From NCBI GenBank assembly GCA_023334545.1, contig JAADVB010000021.1, forward strand, positions 1 through 64,000: a stretch of DNA of 64,000 nt, in the 5' to 3' direction. The first letter of the stretch is position 1, and the number at the start of each line of letters is the position of its first letter. The DNA is from Salisapilia sapeloensis (lineage: Eukaryota > Oomycota > Peronosporomycetes > Peronosporales > Salisapiliaceae). The notes under the pieces are model-generated. The model ran no database searches, was not told the origin of the DNA, and saw nothing but the letters and a program-made list of their open reading frames with translations. A program made the translations under genes and the position numbers. Of the stretch, positions 1 through 10,093 are shown piece by piece.

Positions 1-547
1 CAGACTCGGGCATGGCCAAGATATCGTCCATAGCATTTCGTATTGCTTCAGTGTCCTGAACTATAATTTCGAGCTTGCAATTCTGTTCCCTCAACTGCAC
101 TTCATACCTTGCCTCCGCAGCTTTCCATTCCTGGTGAAAAGCGCTTACTTCCCCGATACTGTCAAGAGCAAGGTCTTGCAAGAGCTTGTCTACTTCTGCG
201 TAATACTTGTTGGTCGTCTCCTTTACTTTATCGGACCGAAAAAATCGATCTACCTTGCTCTTCCTTGTGTACTCTACCAGAAACTCGTGATAGTTGTATA
301 CGATGTTGAAGAAACGGGTAATGGTTTCTTCCGATGCAGCTCCTTCATCCGTTAGCTCAAGTATCCTTTTCGTTAGACGCTCCAGATGTTCATTGACCTC
401 CACACAAAGCGCATCGCTCTCCTTCATATCCTTGCAGCATCTGTAAATCTCTTCGAGAAATCCCGTCACACCGCTGAGTCCAGGGAATATTACCTCCGCG
501 CTTCGGAGACCTTCGAGAAAGATGCGGGCACCGGGATTTGTCGACAT
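1..547 (-). CDS. Four-helix (MLKL/HeLo-like) N-terminal domain protein, probably a TKL kinase; partial
   Basis: An open frame starts at the ATG complementary to 545-547 and reads leftwards without a stop to the window edge, so only about 182 N-terminal residues are visible. They are almost entirely helical and charged: an opening that includes GLSGVTGFLEEIYRCCKDM, then helices with EVNEHLERLTKRI and NYHEFLVEYTRKSKVDRFF, then a coiled-coil-like stretch (FHQEWKAAEARYEVQLREQ). This pattern of amphipathic helices with an F/L-rich RFFRSDK turn resembles the MLKL_NTD/HeLo four-helix bundle found at the N-terminus of many oomycete and fungal TKL kinases. The kinase domain itself would lie outside the window, so the kinase assignment is inference. 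A generic coiled-coil protein is the alternative. Confidence 0.5.
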   Translation of the reverse strand, partial: MSTNPGARIFLEGLRSAEVIFPGLSGVTGFLEEIYRCCKDMKESDALCVEVNEHLERLTKRILELTDEGAASEETITRFFNIVYNYHEFLVEYTRKSKVDRFFRSDKVKETTNKYYAEVDKLLQDLALDSIGEVSAFHQEWKAAEARYEVQLREQNCKLEIIVQDTEAIRNAMDDILAMPES

Positions 548-1445
548 ATTTTCTTTTACAGTCGATAGTCTTGGTTTCCTTGTTTCCTTTTCACTTGCAA
601 GTGCTCCAATTCAAATCTATTCACCACTTAGACGCGTTCCGTGGCAAGTGGGTTACCACTAAGGAAGGTAAGTAGGAACTTGATTTGTAGCTGATAAAAA
701 GGAAAATGAATTGAATGTGGTCTTATGGATCTACTTGCTCGACAGATCCGTATGCTGGCGTGCCTATCAGTTCACTTTATGTACACATCACAGTTGTCCA
801 TCTTGACTGGATTCTGGATCCAAATTGAGAAGTAGAAATCTGGAAAGATGAAGCTATAGTAAAATCAAGGTTAAAAATCAATCTCCATTGCAGGATCGCT
901 ACTGACCATAAAGATTGACTGCAATTCATTTTGCCTTGGAGTTTTGGACAGACAAAGAAGTGGGTACACAGTCCGACTGATGTTATCTAGATAGAAGGCA
1001 GGAGTAGTCGCATTACGGTAAGGCTGTGATTTTGGTCCATTTTAAGATACAATAGAAAGCTTCCAAGTGAAGAACTTTCCTGGCACTCGACTGGAAATTT
1101 GCCAGAAATCTACCAGGAAAGCGGTCTCGCGAGACTCATCGCTGGGCTGATCTTTTGTCTACCTGTTTGTACTGTTATATAGTCTTATGTGCTAATATTA
1201 GCTCGACTAATTATTGCGCATGGTGTGCAATTTTTCCTAGTATCGTATCTTTGGACTGGTGCAAGCGCACTTCTCCGTCGCAGAGGTGCTATTGCACTAT
1301 TAAAACGCTACTAAAAGTTGCGTACTCTTACGAATGAACACAAATGCATAAATAGAAGCAATTTCTCAGCTTGTTTACATCGTCTGGTAACCCTGTAACA
1401 AAAGTAAAAAATAGTATCTTTTCAATCAAGGACTGTATTCCCATC
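548..1445. other. Intergenic, about 0.9 kb, no gene seen
   Basis: AT-rich sequence between two minus-strand genes. The only open frame of note (1155-1337) has no recognisable composition or motif. It presumably holds the promoter of the left-edge gene and the 3' region of the reductase. Confidence 0.6.
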
Positions 1446-2603
1446 TTACTCCTGTAGCCACTGTTGACGAATCTGGAGAGCGTTCGGATCATGTTGAGGG
1501 AGCGCCTTCACTTGAGTGTCGACAGCTGTTTCAATCTTTTCACGAACCTCTGGCGTTATCTTGTCAATGAACTGCATAGCTTTCAAGTTCTCATCGAGCT
1601 GTTTGACGTTTGACGCACCAAGAATAACCGTGGACACATGCTCATTTGATGCACAGTAGGCAATGGCCAATTGGGCCATTGTACATCCAACTTCCTTGGC
1701 GATCGGTTCCAGCTTGCGAGCCTTGTCAATTCTGCTGTCCACGTCGTTCATTAGCCACTCGTAATCGCCTTTTGAAAGGCGAGATCCTTCAGGGATACCG
1801 TTGTTGTATTTGCCCGTCAAAATACCAAAGGCAAGAGGTGACCAGGTCGTTAGCCCGTAGCCATACTTGGCATACAGGGGCTGGTACTCAAAGTCGACTC
1901 GCGAGCGTTCGAGGATGCTGTATTGCGTCTGGTCATAGCACGGACGGCACATGCCGAGACGGTCAGCAATCTCACAAGCTTCAATGACATCTTGGGCATG
2001 CCATTCACTTGTCCCCCAGTAGAAAGTGTATCCCTGATCAATGAGGAAGTTCATGCCTCTCACGGTCTCTTCGATGGAAGTGTATGGATCGCGACGGTGG
2101 CAGAATACGACGTCGACATACTCGAGGTTCATACGTTTAAGAGAACCCTTCATGCCTTCAATAACATGCTTTCTGCTCAATCCCTTGTCATTTGGACCGC
2201 TCTTGCCAGCACCTCCAAAAAGCTTGGTCGATATGACCAGATCTTCACGCTCCCACACACCTCGGCTAACGCCGGCTTCAACGATCTTACCGAAGACTTC
2301 CTCCGACTTGCCGTTACCGTACGCTTCAGCATTGTCGAAGAAGTTGATGCCCATCTCATAGGCTCTTTTGACGATGCCAAATACGAGCTCAAAGTCGACT
2401 TCGTCATTGAGGGTAACCCAGGATCCAAAAGAGAGCTGGGACACAAGCAGACCGGTGTTGCCAAGGAAGCGGTATTTCATACCGTGGTCTCCAGTCGGGT
2501 TGGCCATCGTAGCTGTCAAAAAGGTGTTGACTGGTGCTTGTCGACTAGCGATCGGATGAACAAATGTACGTATCGGAAGGGAGCTACAGCTGAGACGAAG
2601 CAT
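1446..2603 (-). CDS. Aldo/keto reductase, Kv-channel beta-subunit-like
   Basis: Single-exon protein of 385 residues in the aldo/keto reductase superfamily, closest in pattern to the voltage-gated potassium channel beta (AKR6-like) group. These are NADPH-dependent TIM-barrel reductases of carbonyl substrates. The family opening RFLGNTGLLVSQLSFGSW is at about residues 45-62. The catalytic tetrad is visible as D90 and Y95 (FFDNAEAYGNGKSEE), K127 (STKLFGG) and H169 (VVFCHRRDP). WGTSEW and the late ILGASNVKQLDEN stretch bind the substrate and the NADPH phosphate. The reductase proper begins near M42, so about 40 residues precede it, rich in S, R and A with few acids, which could be a mitochondrial presequence. 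M33 or M42 could instead be a cytosolic start. Confidence 0.9.
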   Translation of the reverse strand: MLRLSCSSLPIRTFVHPIASRQAPVNTFLTATMANPTGDHGMKYRFLGNTGLLVSQLSFGSWVTLNDEVDFELVFGIVKRAYEMGINFFDNAEAYGNGKSEEVFGKIVEAGVSRGVWEREDLVISTKLFGGAGKSGPNDKGLSRKHVIEGMKGSLKRMNLEYVDVVFCHRRDPYTSIEETVRGMNFLIDQGYTFYWGTSEWHAQDVIEACEIADRLGMCRPCYDQTQYSILERSRVDFEYQPLYAKYGYGLTTWSPLAFGILTGKYNNGIPEGSRLSKGDYEWLMNDVDSRIDKARKLEPIAKEVGCTMAQLAIAYCASNEHVSTVILGASNVKQLDENLKAMQFIDKITPEVREKIETAVDTQVKALPQHDPNALQIRQQWLQE

Positions 2604-3128
2604 GATTGCGCATCAAGATATCAATATCATTTCTTTCAAATCTTTTCGTCTGAAGATCTTATAAATCAGATTAAATGTTGGTCATGCACACACTTGCTAC
2701 ATGTACAGAATTAAGATAGCATGGAACGTTAAATGGAATGGGTCGTGTCTGTCCTTTCGTTTCTACTTGATAGCGTCTTCACACTGTCTTGGATGCCAGT
2801 CTCAAGCTACGGAGGCAATAGCTACACAACGTATTTGACACCACTTGGAAACTCCAATGTAATGGACAAAAGTGGAAGGAGCCGGGGCGTGCAAGCGTCA
2901 AATAAAAAAGATGGTGAGTCTTTCAAGTGAAATCTTAAACCTCTGCATCGAACTGCCTTGATGTTGACTACAAAGTATCCCTCGCCAAAAGCAAACCTGA
3001 ACAGCATCGATACTTGTCAGCGCTAGATGCAATTCACATACTGCAAGCCAATTCTCTCTTTACAGGTCAATCCAAGCTAATTTCGCTCCAATACGAGCAA
3101 TGATACTCGTTCAATTCTCGCTGTTTAA
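2604..3128. other. Divergent intergenic region, about 0.5 kb
   Basis: Lies between the divergently transcribed reductase and valyl-tRNA synthetase genes and probably carries both promoters. No convincing coding frame or RNA gene was seen. Confidence 0.5.
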
Positions 3129-6100
3129 ATGCAAGATGCAGCTATCGGTAGTGAGAGCAGCGATTCAAACTTCTCTATCTGCTTTTCTTCGAATGCCATA
3201 AAACCGCTTCAAGCAGCCTCAACCTGGACGTACCGGACAAAGCATTCAAACAGCCACAGAAACTTGGTCGTTTCTCCGGTTATGTTTCGAACATGTTTGG
3301 AACGGCTCAGGAACCTTGTACCACTTGCATGCGTGTGGTCCACAAGATTTTATTGTATCGATCTGATTCTGTCGGGAGATCTCGTGGCCAGCAGTCGAAA
3401 ACGAGTTCCTAGGATGGCGGATCAGCACCCTGGAGAACAGGCCGATGGCCAGCCCAAGATGAGCAAGAACGCCATGAAGAAGGCCATGCGCGCCAAGAAG
3501 AACGGTGACGATGGGCAGAAGAAGAAGGAGAAGGATCCGAACCGTTGGGCGCCCAAGAGCGACAAGCCCAAGAAGAAGAAGGAGCCAAAGGAAGACAAGC
3601 CAAAGTTTGTCAACACAACGCCCAAGGGAGACAAGAAGGACTTGTCGGCCCCTATTGCAGCAGCCTACGACCCCGAAGCGGTCGAAGCTGCGTGGCAGGA
3701 TTGGTGGGAAGCCCAGGGATTCTTTACGTGCACGCCGGAGCAGATGCAGCAAGCCAAGCCAGAGGAGCGCTTCGTCATGGTCATCCCTCCGCCCAACGTC
3801 ACCGGCTCGCTCCATCTCGGACATGCCTTGACCGTGTCTATCCAGGACGCTCTGACGCGATGGCATCGTATGCGAGGTCACGCGACGCTGTGGGTGCCTG
3901 GCACGGACCACGCCGGTATCGCTACGCAGTCGGTGGTTGAAAAGCGTCTGTACAAGGAAGAGCAGTTGACTCGCCACGACCTCGGTCGCGAAAAGTTCCT
4001 GGAGCGGACGATGGCGTGGAAGGACGAGTACGAGAACCGCATCCATCACCAATTCCGCAGCCTTGCGTGCAGTGTCGACTGGTCGCGTGCCTACTTTAGC
4101 ATGGACGACAACTGCAGCCGAGCCGTCAAGCACGCATTTGCCAAGTTGTGGGAGGAAGGATTGATCTACCGCGCCACCAAGATGATCAACTGGAGTTGTC
4201 AGCTCAAGACGGCTTTGTCCGAGATCGAGGTCGACTATATCGATGTGGAGAAGCGTACTTTGTTCAGCGTCCCTGGACACTCGCCTACGAAGAAGTACGA
4301 GTTCGGTGTCCTGACGTCCTTCGGGTATAAGGTGGAAGATTCCGACGAGCAGTTGATCGTCGCCACCACTCGTCTCGAGACCATGCTGGGTGACTCTGGT
4401 GTCGCCGTCCACCCGGAGGATCCTCGCTACAAGCACTTGCATGGCAAGTACGTCGTTCACCCATTTGTGGACCGCCGTATCCCGATCGTCCTCGACTCGG
4501 AGCTGGTGGACATGGAGTTTGGTACGGGTGCCGTCAAGATCACTCCTGCCCACGACCCAAACGATTATGAGTGTGGTAAGCGCCACAACCTCGAGTTCAT
4601 CAACATCCTAACGGACGAAGGTGCGATGAACGACAACGCGGGTGAGTTCAAGGGCATGATGCGCTACGATGCTCGTGTCGCGGTCGAAAAGGCGTTGGAG
4701 GCCAAGGGTCTCTTCCACGGCAAGCAAGACAACAAGATGCGTCTCGGCTTTTGCTCTCGCTCGAATGACGTCATCGAGCCGCTCGTCAAGCCCCAGTGGT
4801 TCGTCGACTGTTCGCAGATGGCCAAGGACGCCATGGAAGCCGTCGCGAAGAAGGATCTGACCATCGTTCCTGAAATGCACGAGAAGACCTGGAACCGATG
4901 GCTAGAGAACATTCGCGACTGGTGCATCTCCCGTCAGCTCTGGTGGGGCCACCGCATTCCAGCCTACTTTGCCACGATCAAGGGCGAGTCGTACGTGGAT
5001 AAGAACGCCGAGAGCTCGGGAGACCGGTGGGTCGCAGGACTGTCGGACGACGACGCTCGCGCCAAGGCCGCCAAGAAGCTCGGTGTGAGCGAAGACCAGA
5101 TCGAGCTGGAGCAGGATGAAGACGTCCTGGACACGTGGGTGAGTGCCAGTCTGTTCCCGTTCGCAGTCTTTGGCTGGCCGAACGAGTCGATGGATTTGAA
5201 CTTTTACCCGACGGACTTGATGGAGACTGGTATCGACATCATCTTTTTCTGGGTCGCCCGCATGGTCTTTATGGGCCAGAAGCTCACGGGCAAGCTGCCG
5301 TTCCACACGGTCTACTTCCACTCGATGGTCCGAGACAAATACGGCCGGAAGATGTCCAAGAGTCTCGGCAACGTCGTCGATCCGCTCGAGATCATCTCTG
5401 GCTGCACGCTCGACAGTCTCTTCAAGAAGTTGGAGGGCGGCAACCTTCCTGCCAAGGAAGTGGAGAAAGCCAAAAAGGGTCAAAAGATGGAGTTCCCTAA
5501 CGGCATTCCAGAATGCGGCGCCGACGCCCTCCGCTTCGGCCTCTTGTCCTACACGCAGCAGGCGCGAGACATCAACCTCGACATCAACCGTCTTGTGGGC
5601 TACCGCATGTTCTGCAACAAGCTCTGGAACGCCGTCCGCTTTGCGCTCACCAACTTGGAGGACGGGTCCTTTGACGCCAGCCAAGTGACACCGGAGACCA
5701 TTCTCAAGAACAAGGTCGTGAGTCCTCGCGACCGCCACATCCTCAGTCGCTTGAACCACACCATCAACGTCTGCAACAAGAGCTTCACCGACTATGACTT
5801 TGGCGAGCTCGGCGCTACGCTCTACGGCTTCTGGCTCTACGACGTCTGCGACGTTTACCTGGAGTTGACCAAGCCTGTGATGAACGGCGACGACTTGGAA
5901 GCAAAGAAGACGGCGCAGCAGACGCTCTACGTGTGTCTCGAGATGGGACTGCGGCTGCTCCATCCGCTCATGCCGTACGTGACCGAAGAGTTGTGGCAGC
6001 GACTCCCAGGCTCTCGTCCGACTGCCAGTATCACCATCGCTTCGTACCCGCAGCCTGTAGATGGCTGGACGGACGAAACGACGGAGAAGAACATGGAGCT

Positions 6101-6566
6101 CGTCAAGGACGTCATCCATGCCGCCAGATCCGTTCGAGGCGAGTACGGACTCGTGAACAAGGTTCGTCCGCAGTGCTTTATCAAGTGCTCAGACGAAAGC
6201 GTCAAGCAAGTGATGCAAGCCCAACTCGATGACTTTGAGACGTTGGCCAAGGCGGAAAAGTCCGAGTGTCTTGTGACGGAGGATCCGCCGAAGGGATGCG
6301 CCATGCACAGTGTCAACGACAGCGTCCAGGTGCACGTGCTATTGGTGGGCGTCGTGGACTTTGCGAATGAAATCACCAAACTCGAGAAGAAGCTCGAGAA
6401 GCTCGTGCCGGCTCTGGAAAGCCTGGAGAAGAAGCGCGCCAAGGAAGATTATGAAACCAAGGTCCCGGAGAACGTCCGTGAGGCGGATGCGACCAAGCTG
6501 GAAGGACTGCTCAAGGAGAAGAAGGGTCTCGAGGACGCCATCGAAGGGTTCAAGCGATTGCTGTAG
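3129..6566 (+). CDS. Valyl-tRNA synthetase, probably dual-targeted
   Basis: Charges tRNA-Val in the cytosol and probably also in mitochondria. The frame is 1,145 residues without introns. The class I signatures are present: the HIGH equivalent (GSLHLGHAL) and KMSKS (GRKMSKSLGNVVDP). The editing domain contains TTRLETMLGD and GTGAVKITPAHDPND, and a C-terminal coiled-coil arm (ITKLEKKLEKLVPALESLEKK) is typical of ValRS. Three in-frame ATGs matter: 3129, 3282 (opens MFRTCLERLRNLVPLACVW, like a mitochondrial presequence) and 3414 (opens MADQHPGEQ, followed by a Lys-rich eukaryotic cytosolic extension). One gene could give both isoforms by alternative transcription or translation starts. Codon use is more GC-rich than in the flanking intergenic DNA. 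Confidence 0.96.
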   Translation: MQDAAIGSESSDSNFSICFSSNAIKPLQAASTWTYRTKHSNSHRNLVVSPVMFRTCLERLRNLVPLACVWSTRFYCIDLILSGDLVASSRKRVPRMADQHPGEQADGQPKMSKNAMKKAMRAKKNGDDGQKKKEKDPNRWAPKSDKPKKKKEPKEDKPKFVNTTPKGDKKDLSAPIAAAYDPEAVEAAWQDWWEAQGFFTCTPEQMQQAKPEERFVMVIPPPNVTGSLHLGHALTVSIQDALTRWHRMRGHATLWVPGTDHAGIATQSVVEKRLYKEEQLTRHDLGREKFLERTMAWKDEYENRIHHQFRSLACSVDWSRAYFSMDDNCSRAVKHAFAKLWEEGLIYRATKMINWSCQLKTALSEIEVDYIDVEKRTLFSVPGHSPTKKYEFGVLTSFGYKVEDSDEQLIVATTRLETMLGDSGVAVHPEDPRYKHLHGKYVVHPFVDRRIPIVLDSELVDMEFGTGAVKITPAHDPNDYECGKRHNLEFINILTDEGAMNDNAGEFKGMMRYDARVAVEKALEAKGLFHGKQDNKMRLGFCSRSNDVIEPLVKPQWFVDCSQMAKDAMEAVAKKDLTIVPEMHEKTWNRWLENIRDWCISRQLWWGHRIPAYFATIKGESYVDKNAESSGDRWVAGLSDDDARAKAAKKLGVSEDQIELEQDEDVLDTWVSASLFPFAVFGWPNESMDLNFYPTDLMETGIDIIFFWVARMVFMGQKLTGKLPFHTVYFHSMVRDKYGRKMSKSLGNVVDPLEIISGCTLDSLFKKLEGGNLPAKEVEKAKKGQKMEFPNGIPECGADALRFGLLSYTQQARDINLDINRLVGYRMFCNKLWNAVRFALTNLEDGSFDASQVTPETILKNKVVSPRDRHILSRLNHTINVCNKSFTDYDFGELGATLYGFWLYDVCDVYLELTKPVMNGDDLEAKKTAQQTLYVCLEMGLRLLHPLMPYVTEELWQRLPGSRPTASITIASYPQPVDGWTDETTEKNMELVKDVIHAARSVRGEYGLVNKVRPQCFIKCSDESVKQVMQAQLDDFETLAKAEKSECLVTEDPPKGCAMHSVNDSVQVHVLLVGVVDFANEITKLEKKLEKLVPALESLEKKRAKEDYETKVPENVREADATKLEGLLKEKKGLEDAIEGFKRLL

Positions 6567-6916
6567 ACGAGAACGCAAGACGGAAGACGTGAATGAATTT
6601 ACAAACATGCAGGAAAATCGTTGTTGGGGCTTTAGACAGTCGTGACGGTTCTTCACGTTGGTTTGATTTTCATATTATACTCCAGGATTAAGTAGAGCCG
6701 GCGGTGCGGAGCTGTAGGTGCCAAGCTGTTGTGTTGTGTTGACTCGACTCATCCGCCACGACAAGTGACATGAGTATCGACAGCACTTTGACTTGTAATC
6801 GCCGCCACCGGCCGAATCACATCAACAACGCCGCCCAAAGCAAAATGGGAGCTGAAAAAGGAAAGAAAGTAAAAAAGTAAAAACATGAAATGAAGAGAGA
6901 GCGTGCCCAGGCAGAA
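6567..6916. other. Convergent 3' flanks, about 350 bp
   Basis: Sequence between the stop of valyl-tRNA synthetase and the stop of the minus-strand unknown gene. It carries only 3' UTR-like sequence. Confidence 0.5.
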
Positions 6917-8580
6917 TTACAGCCAAACAGCACTGTGTCTCTCCTCATCCTCCAGTCGCATATCCGTACTCAGGCTCTTCGCGATCGTCCGACTGCTGGA
7001 CGGTCGAGCACGACGAGGGGAGTTCAAAAGGACAGAGGAGCCGCGTGACAGGGCCGGTCCCGATGCCGGTGGTCGCGCTGCTGACGTCATGCGTCGCAAG
7101 TTGGCTACAAGAATAGAATCATGAGTACATTTTAAAGAGTCCGATGATAAAAAGACGTACAGAACGTAGCGTTCTTGCTCGAGTCCGTGAACATTGTAGT
7201 TCGTCGATTGGCCGCGTACTCGGCGTGCGACACGGACTGCGGTCGCACCTTGGTCACGCGCTTCTTCTCCTGCATGTGCTCTAGTTTCATCAAAATGTCG
7301 CGGCGCTGCTTGAGGATCGACGTCAAGTCTACGTCCGACTCGCGGTCGCCGTCCTCTTCGCTGGCAACGGACACAGCTGTTGGTCGAGGCTTGGGCATCG
7401 CAGCAGGGTTGTCCGCCGCGTTCGCTGCGTACTTGCCGATGGTCGGCCGAACAATCTTCTTGTACTCCTTCGTGCTCTTGACAGCGTCTCCATCGACCTC
7501 GTGCTGCTTCATGCAGTTGACGCAGAAACCGAGCTTGAACGGATTCGGCTTGTAATCGTCACACACCCCTTCTTCTTCCGGGTCTTCTGCCGGTTCCCCC
7601 CACCGCGCGTGTATAACCGTGGGCGATTCTGCTGGACTGGCTAGAATGAGCTCTTTGTCCATCTCTGCGGCCGAGCCCATGTACCCCGGGTCGTCGTATG
7701 AATGGTACATCTGATCTTCCTCCGCATGCGCAGAGTTCCCCGTCGCGGCGAGTTTCCTGTGCAGCATCCGCTTGACGCTTCTGTCAAAACGAGATTTCCT
7801 AGTTAGTGAAGAGCGTAAGGAAAAGAAGAAAGCGTAAACGGTGGAAAGCAGCGTACCCTCGCGAGTCCTCGGACAAAATGGGCGTATCGCTCATCGAATT
7901 ACTGTAAATGTTGTCTGCCGAGTGATTCCGACTGAGCGTCGTCTTAGACACTCTTCCCCTGCATGCCACCGCGTTAGCAAGACCGATGGAGGCGTGTCAA
8001 GATGTATTTGGCATACCTAGAGTTTTTCCGCTGCTGTGGAGGAAGCATCTGCAGTGCAGACGGTCTGTTATCAAGGAGTGCGTCGACGTCGACACTGTGT
8101 GCCACGGGGGTGGAGCTTCGATTCCCATTCGCATGGTCCCTATTGCCGTCATGGACACTTAGTTCAGCGAACATATACCTGTCAGATCACAACGGCTTAC
8201 CGGAATATGTCATAGTCGTCGGCACTGTGCCTCTGTAAGACCTGGTGCTACGGGATAAACAAATGAGCAAGCGCCTCGCGACCTCCCAGCCTATCTCGAA
8301 ACCTCACCTCACTGTTTCGTGTGCACGAGTTGCCCATCACCAAACGTCGACTCCGTAGGCTGCAGTCAGAAGTATATGTCAACGGCCGACCGAGCGCTGT
8401 GGAGATGGGGAGGGGGAGCAAATCTCGATGCGAACGAACTGAGCGCCGGCGTGTGTACTCTCCCAATGCCAGCTGGAAGGAGTCAGAGTGTCTCGTAATG
8501 ATCCGAGGATTCGTAACGACAGTATAACCGGACACAGCCGCATCTGAGAAATCTGAGGCATCTGAGAAAAAAAGCGACAT
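6917..8580 (-). CDS. Unknown protein with a CxxC-containing NPFK motif, six exons
   Basis: Not recognised. Six exons can be joined in frame: about 8580-8308, 8232-8201, 8157-8017, 7958-7857, 7780-7161 and 7104-6917, giving about 451 residues. The N-terminal half is low-complexity and rich in S, R and N. The one conserved-looking core is around 7,490-7,560 and reads KPNPFKLGFCVNCMKQHEVD, a compact CxxC element. It is followed by an acidic segment, then a helical stretch with ILKQRRDILMKLEHMQEKK, and a basic Ser/Arg-rich tail. Intron 2 is uncertain: acceptors leaving 22 nt or 43 nt both keep the frame, and 43 nt is preferred because 22 nt is too short to splice normally. It lies immediately 3' of UFD1 on the same strand. 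A regulatory or scaffold role is possible, but nothing in the sequence proves one. Confidence 0.75.
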
Positions 8581-8594
8581 GGATTGACATTCGT

Positions 8595-9892
8595 TTATCG
8601 CAGGCGGCGGCCTGTGCCCTGGAACGGCTCGGCTTTCGGCTCCTCCTCTTTCTTTTCTTCACTAGGCCCACCGCCTAGACGATTGCCACCAGTGTTCCGA
8701 TCGAACGACGAACTGATGCCACTTGTTGACTGCCCAGAGCCGTGAAAAGCCTGATACTTGCCTAAACGAGCAGCTCGGAGTTGAGAGAGATCCGTCCCGG
8801 TCTTCTTCCCGCTCGCGCTTTTATTCAGACGCAGGCCACTACCACCTAGGCGACTTCCAGAGGTACTCGTAGGCTTCATCGTCGGTACACCTGTACAAGA
8901 TTTAGTCAAACATCCATGCTAGCTAGATCATCTTCGTCACCTCCGTACGGCGCTGGTGCTGGCGCTGCCGAAGTGTCATTCGAAGCGGCTTTCGGAGCCT
9001 GTGGGGGCGTGTAGTCTGCTGGCGCCTCAAAGTCGACTTCGCAGTCCGTCTCGATGATGCACGCAGCAGGCGACGGCTTGACTTCCCGAACGTCCAGCAA
9101 AAAGTTCTTGTCATTGTACTTAAGGCAGATCGTATCTCCGACTGTCATGCACGAGAATTTACGAAGAGAAGCTTCGAGTCTACCCCCAGATTAAGTACAT
9201 TTTACGATTGAGGTATAAGCGATACGTACACTGCTCGTGGGTTGGAGATGTCTAGGAACTCGATGGACTGCGGTCGGATCTTGACGAACGTGGCCTTTGG
9301 TAGAGACACATTATGAATATTGACGATGCCTCCTTCCTCTAAAAACAAGTTTTGCATCATCTATCTCGACGCATGAGCTCTCCGATCGTGCTATCAAACG
9401 AAAAGGAGTAGCTACCCAGTACGGCATGTAGCATGTTCCTTCTGGGGCACTAAATTCTAATACACCGCAGTGCGAGTGTCGATCCACGGCGTCGTTGCTA
9501 ACTTTGAAAAGCATCGGGTACTCGATGTGCAGTCGTGCTACGTCGTCTACTGTTTGTATTGTCCATAAAAGCATCGCTGTATGAGAAACGTACCGAGTGT
9601 CTCGAGCGCAGAGGGAGGCAGCAGGACTAGTCGCACCCAGTATTAGCAACCTGGAGTTAGAAGATAGCTATTAGATACCAGCGTACTCTTGTCTCCGTCT
9701 TCCAAATGCTCCTTGTCACAGAACGACACTGGGTAGACTCGATACAGCTCATCAAACCTAGCATAGGCGTGCTATCAAGCACATACGAAAGCTAGAAAGG
9801 CTGTAGAATACATACTGCTGCGGCATGCCGACGGGCCCAAAGTCGACGCCGAACGGGTTGTCTGGGTTTAATCCAAAGCCATTGAACTGCAT
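8595..9892 (-). CDS. UFD1: Ubiquitin fusion degradation protein 1 (UFD1)
   Basis: Cofactor that with NPL4 recruits the AAA ATPase CDC48/p97 to polyubiquitinated proteins, for example in ER-associated degradation. Seven exons (about 9892-9816, 9757-9687, 9626-9594, 9549-9416, 9360-9230, 9179-8941, 8890-8595) sum to 981 nt and give 326 residues, close to the usual 310-360. The joined protein shows the whole UFD1 N domain: [93 protein letters not shown] and CEVDFEAP. The C-terminal QGTGRRL corresponds to the family's FSGSGNRL end. A start one exon earlier is also possible: an ATG just before a GTACGT donor near 9998 would splice to the same TTC AAT GGC. The divergent SIR2-like gene begins about 200 bp upstream. 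Confidence 0.95.
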
Positions 9893-10093
9893 TCAAACCA
9901 CACACATAGCTGCGTTAGTCCCATCCGTCTACCTATTCCACCCTATGTCTGCACATAAAGTCCTGTGTAGACAGCAAGAGGCTGCAGAAGACGTACCATA
10001 GTGCTATCCTTGTGTTCTTTCGTTATCCGACTGAGCTTCTGACACGCATACTTTAACCAAGTCAAAACCTGCTGCTCCACTTCAGACACGAGA

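Noticed and set aside
1923..2714. 263-codon plus-strand frame over the aldo/keto reductase
   Set aside because: Antisense of a confident gene; no family features.
2733..2930. 65-codon plus-strand frame upstream of valyl-tRNA synthetase
   Set aside because: Short, no motif, in a divergent promoter region.
3246..4586. Long minus-strand open frame (446 codons) under valyl-tRNA synthetase
   Set aside because: It is the antisense of a strongly biased coding exon; composition is Arg/Leu/Val-rich and no family is seen. The plus strand has all ValRS motifs.
4902..6119. 405-codon minus-strand frame under valyl-tRNA synthetase
   Set aside because: Shadow frame with the same skewed composition as the others.
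8898..8918. A 21-nt intron near the UFD1 3' end
   Set aside because: It would put a stop in frame. A 50-nt intron starting at GTGACG (8940) joins the exons correctly.
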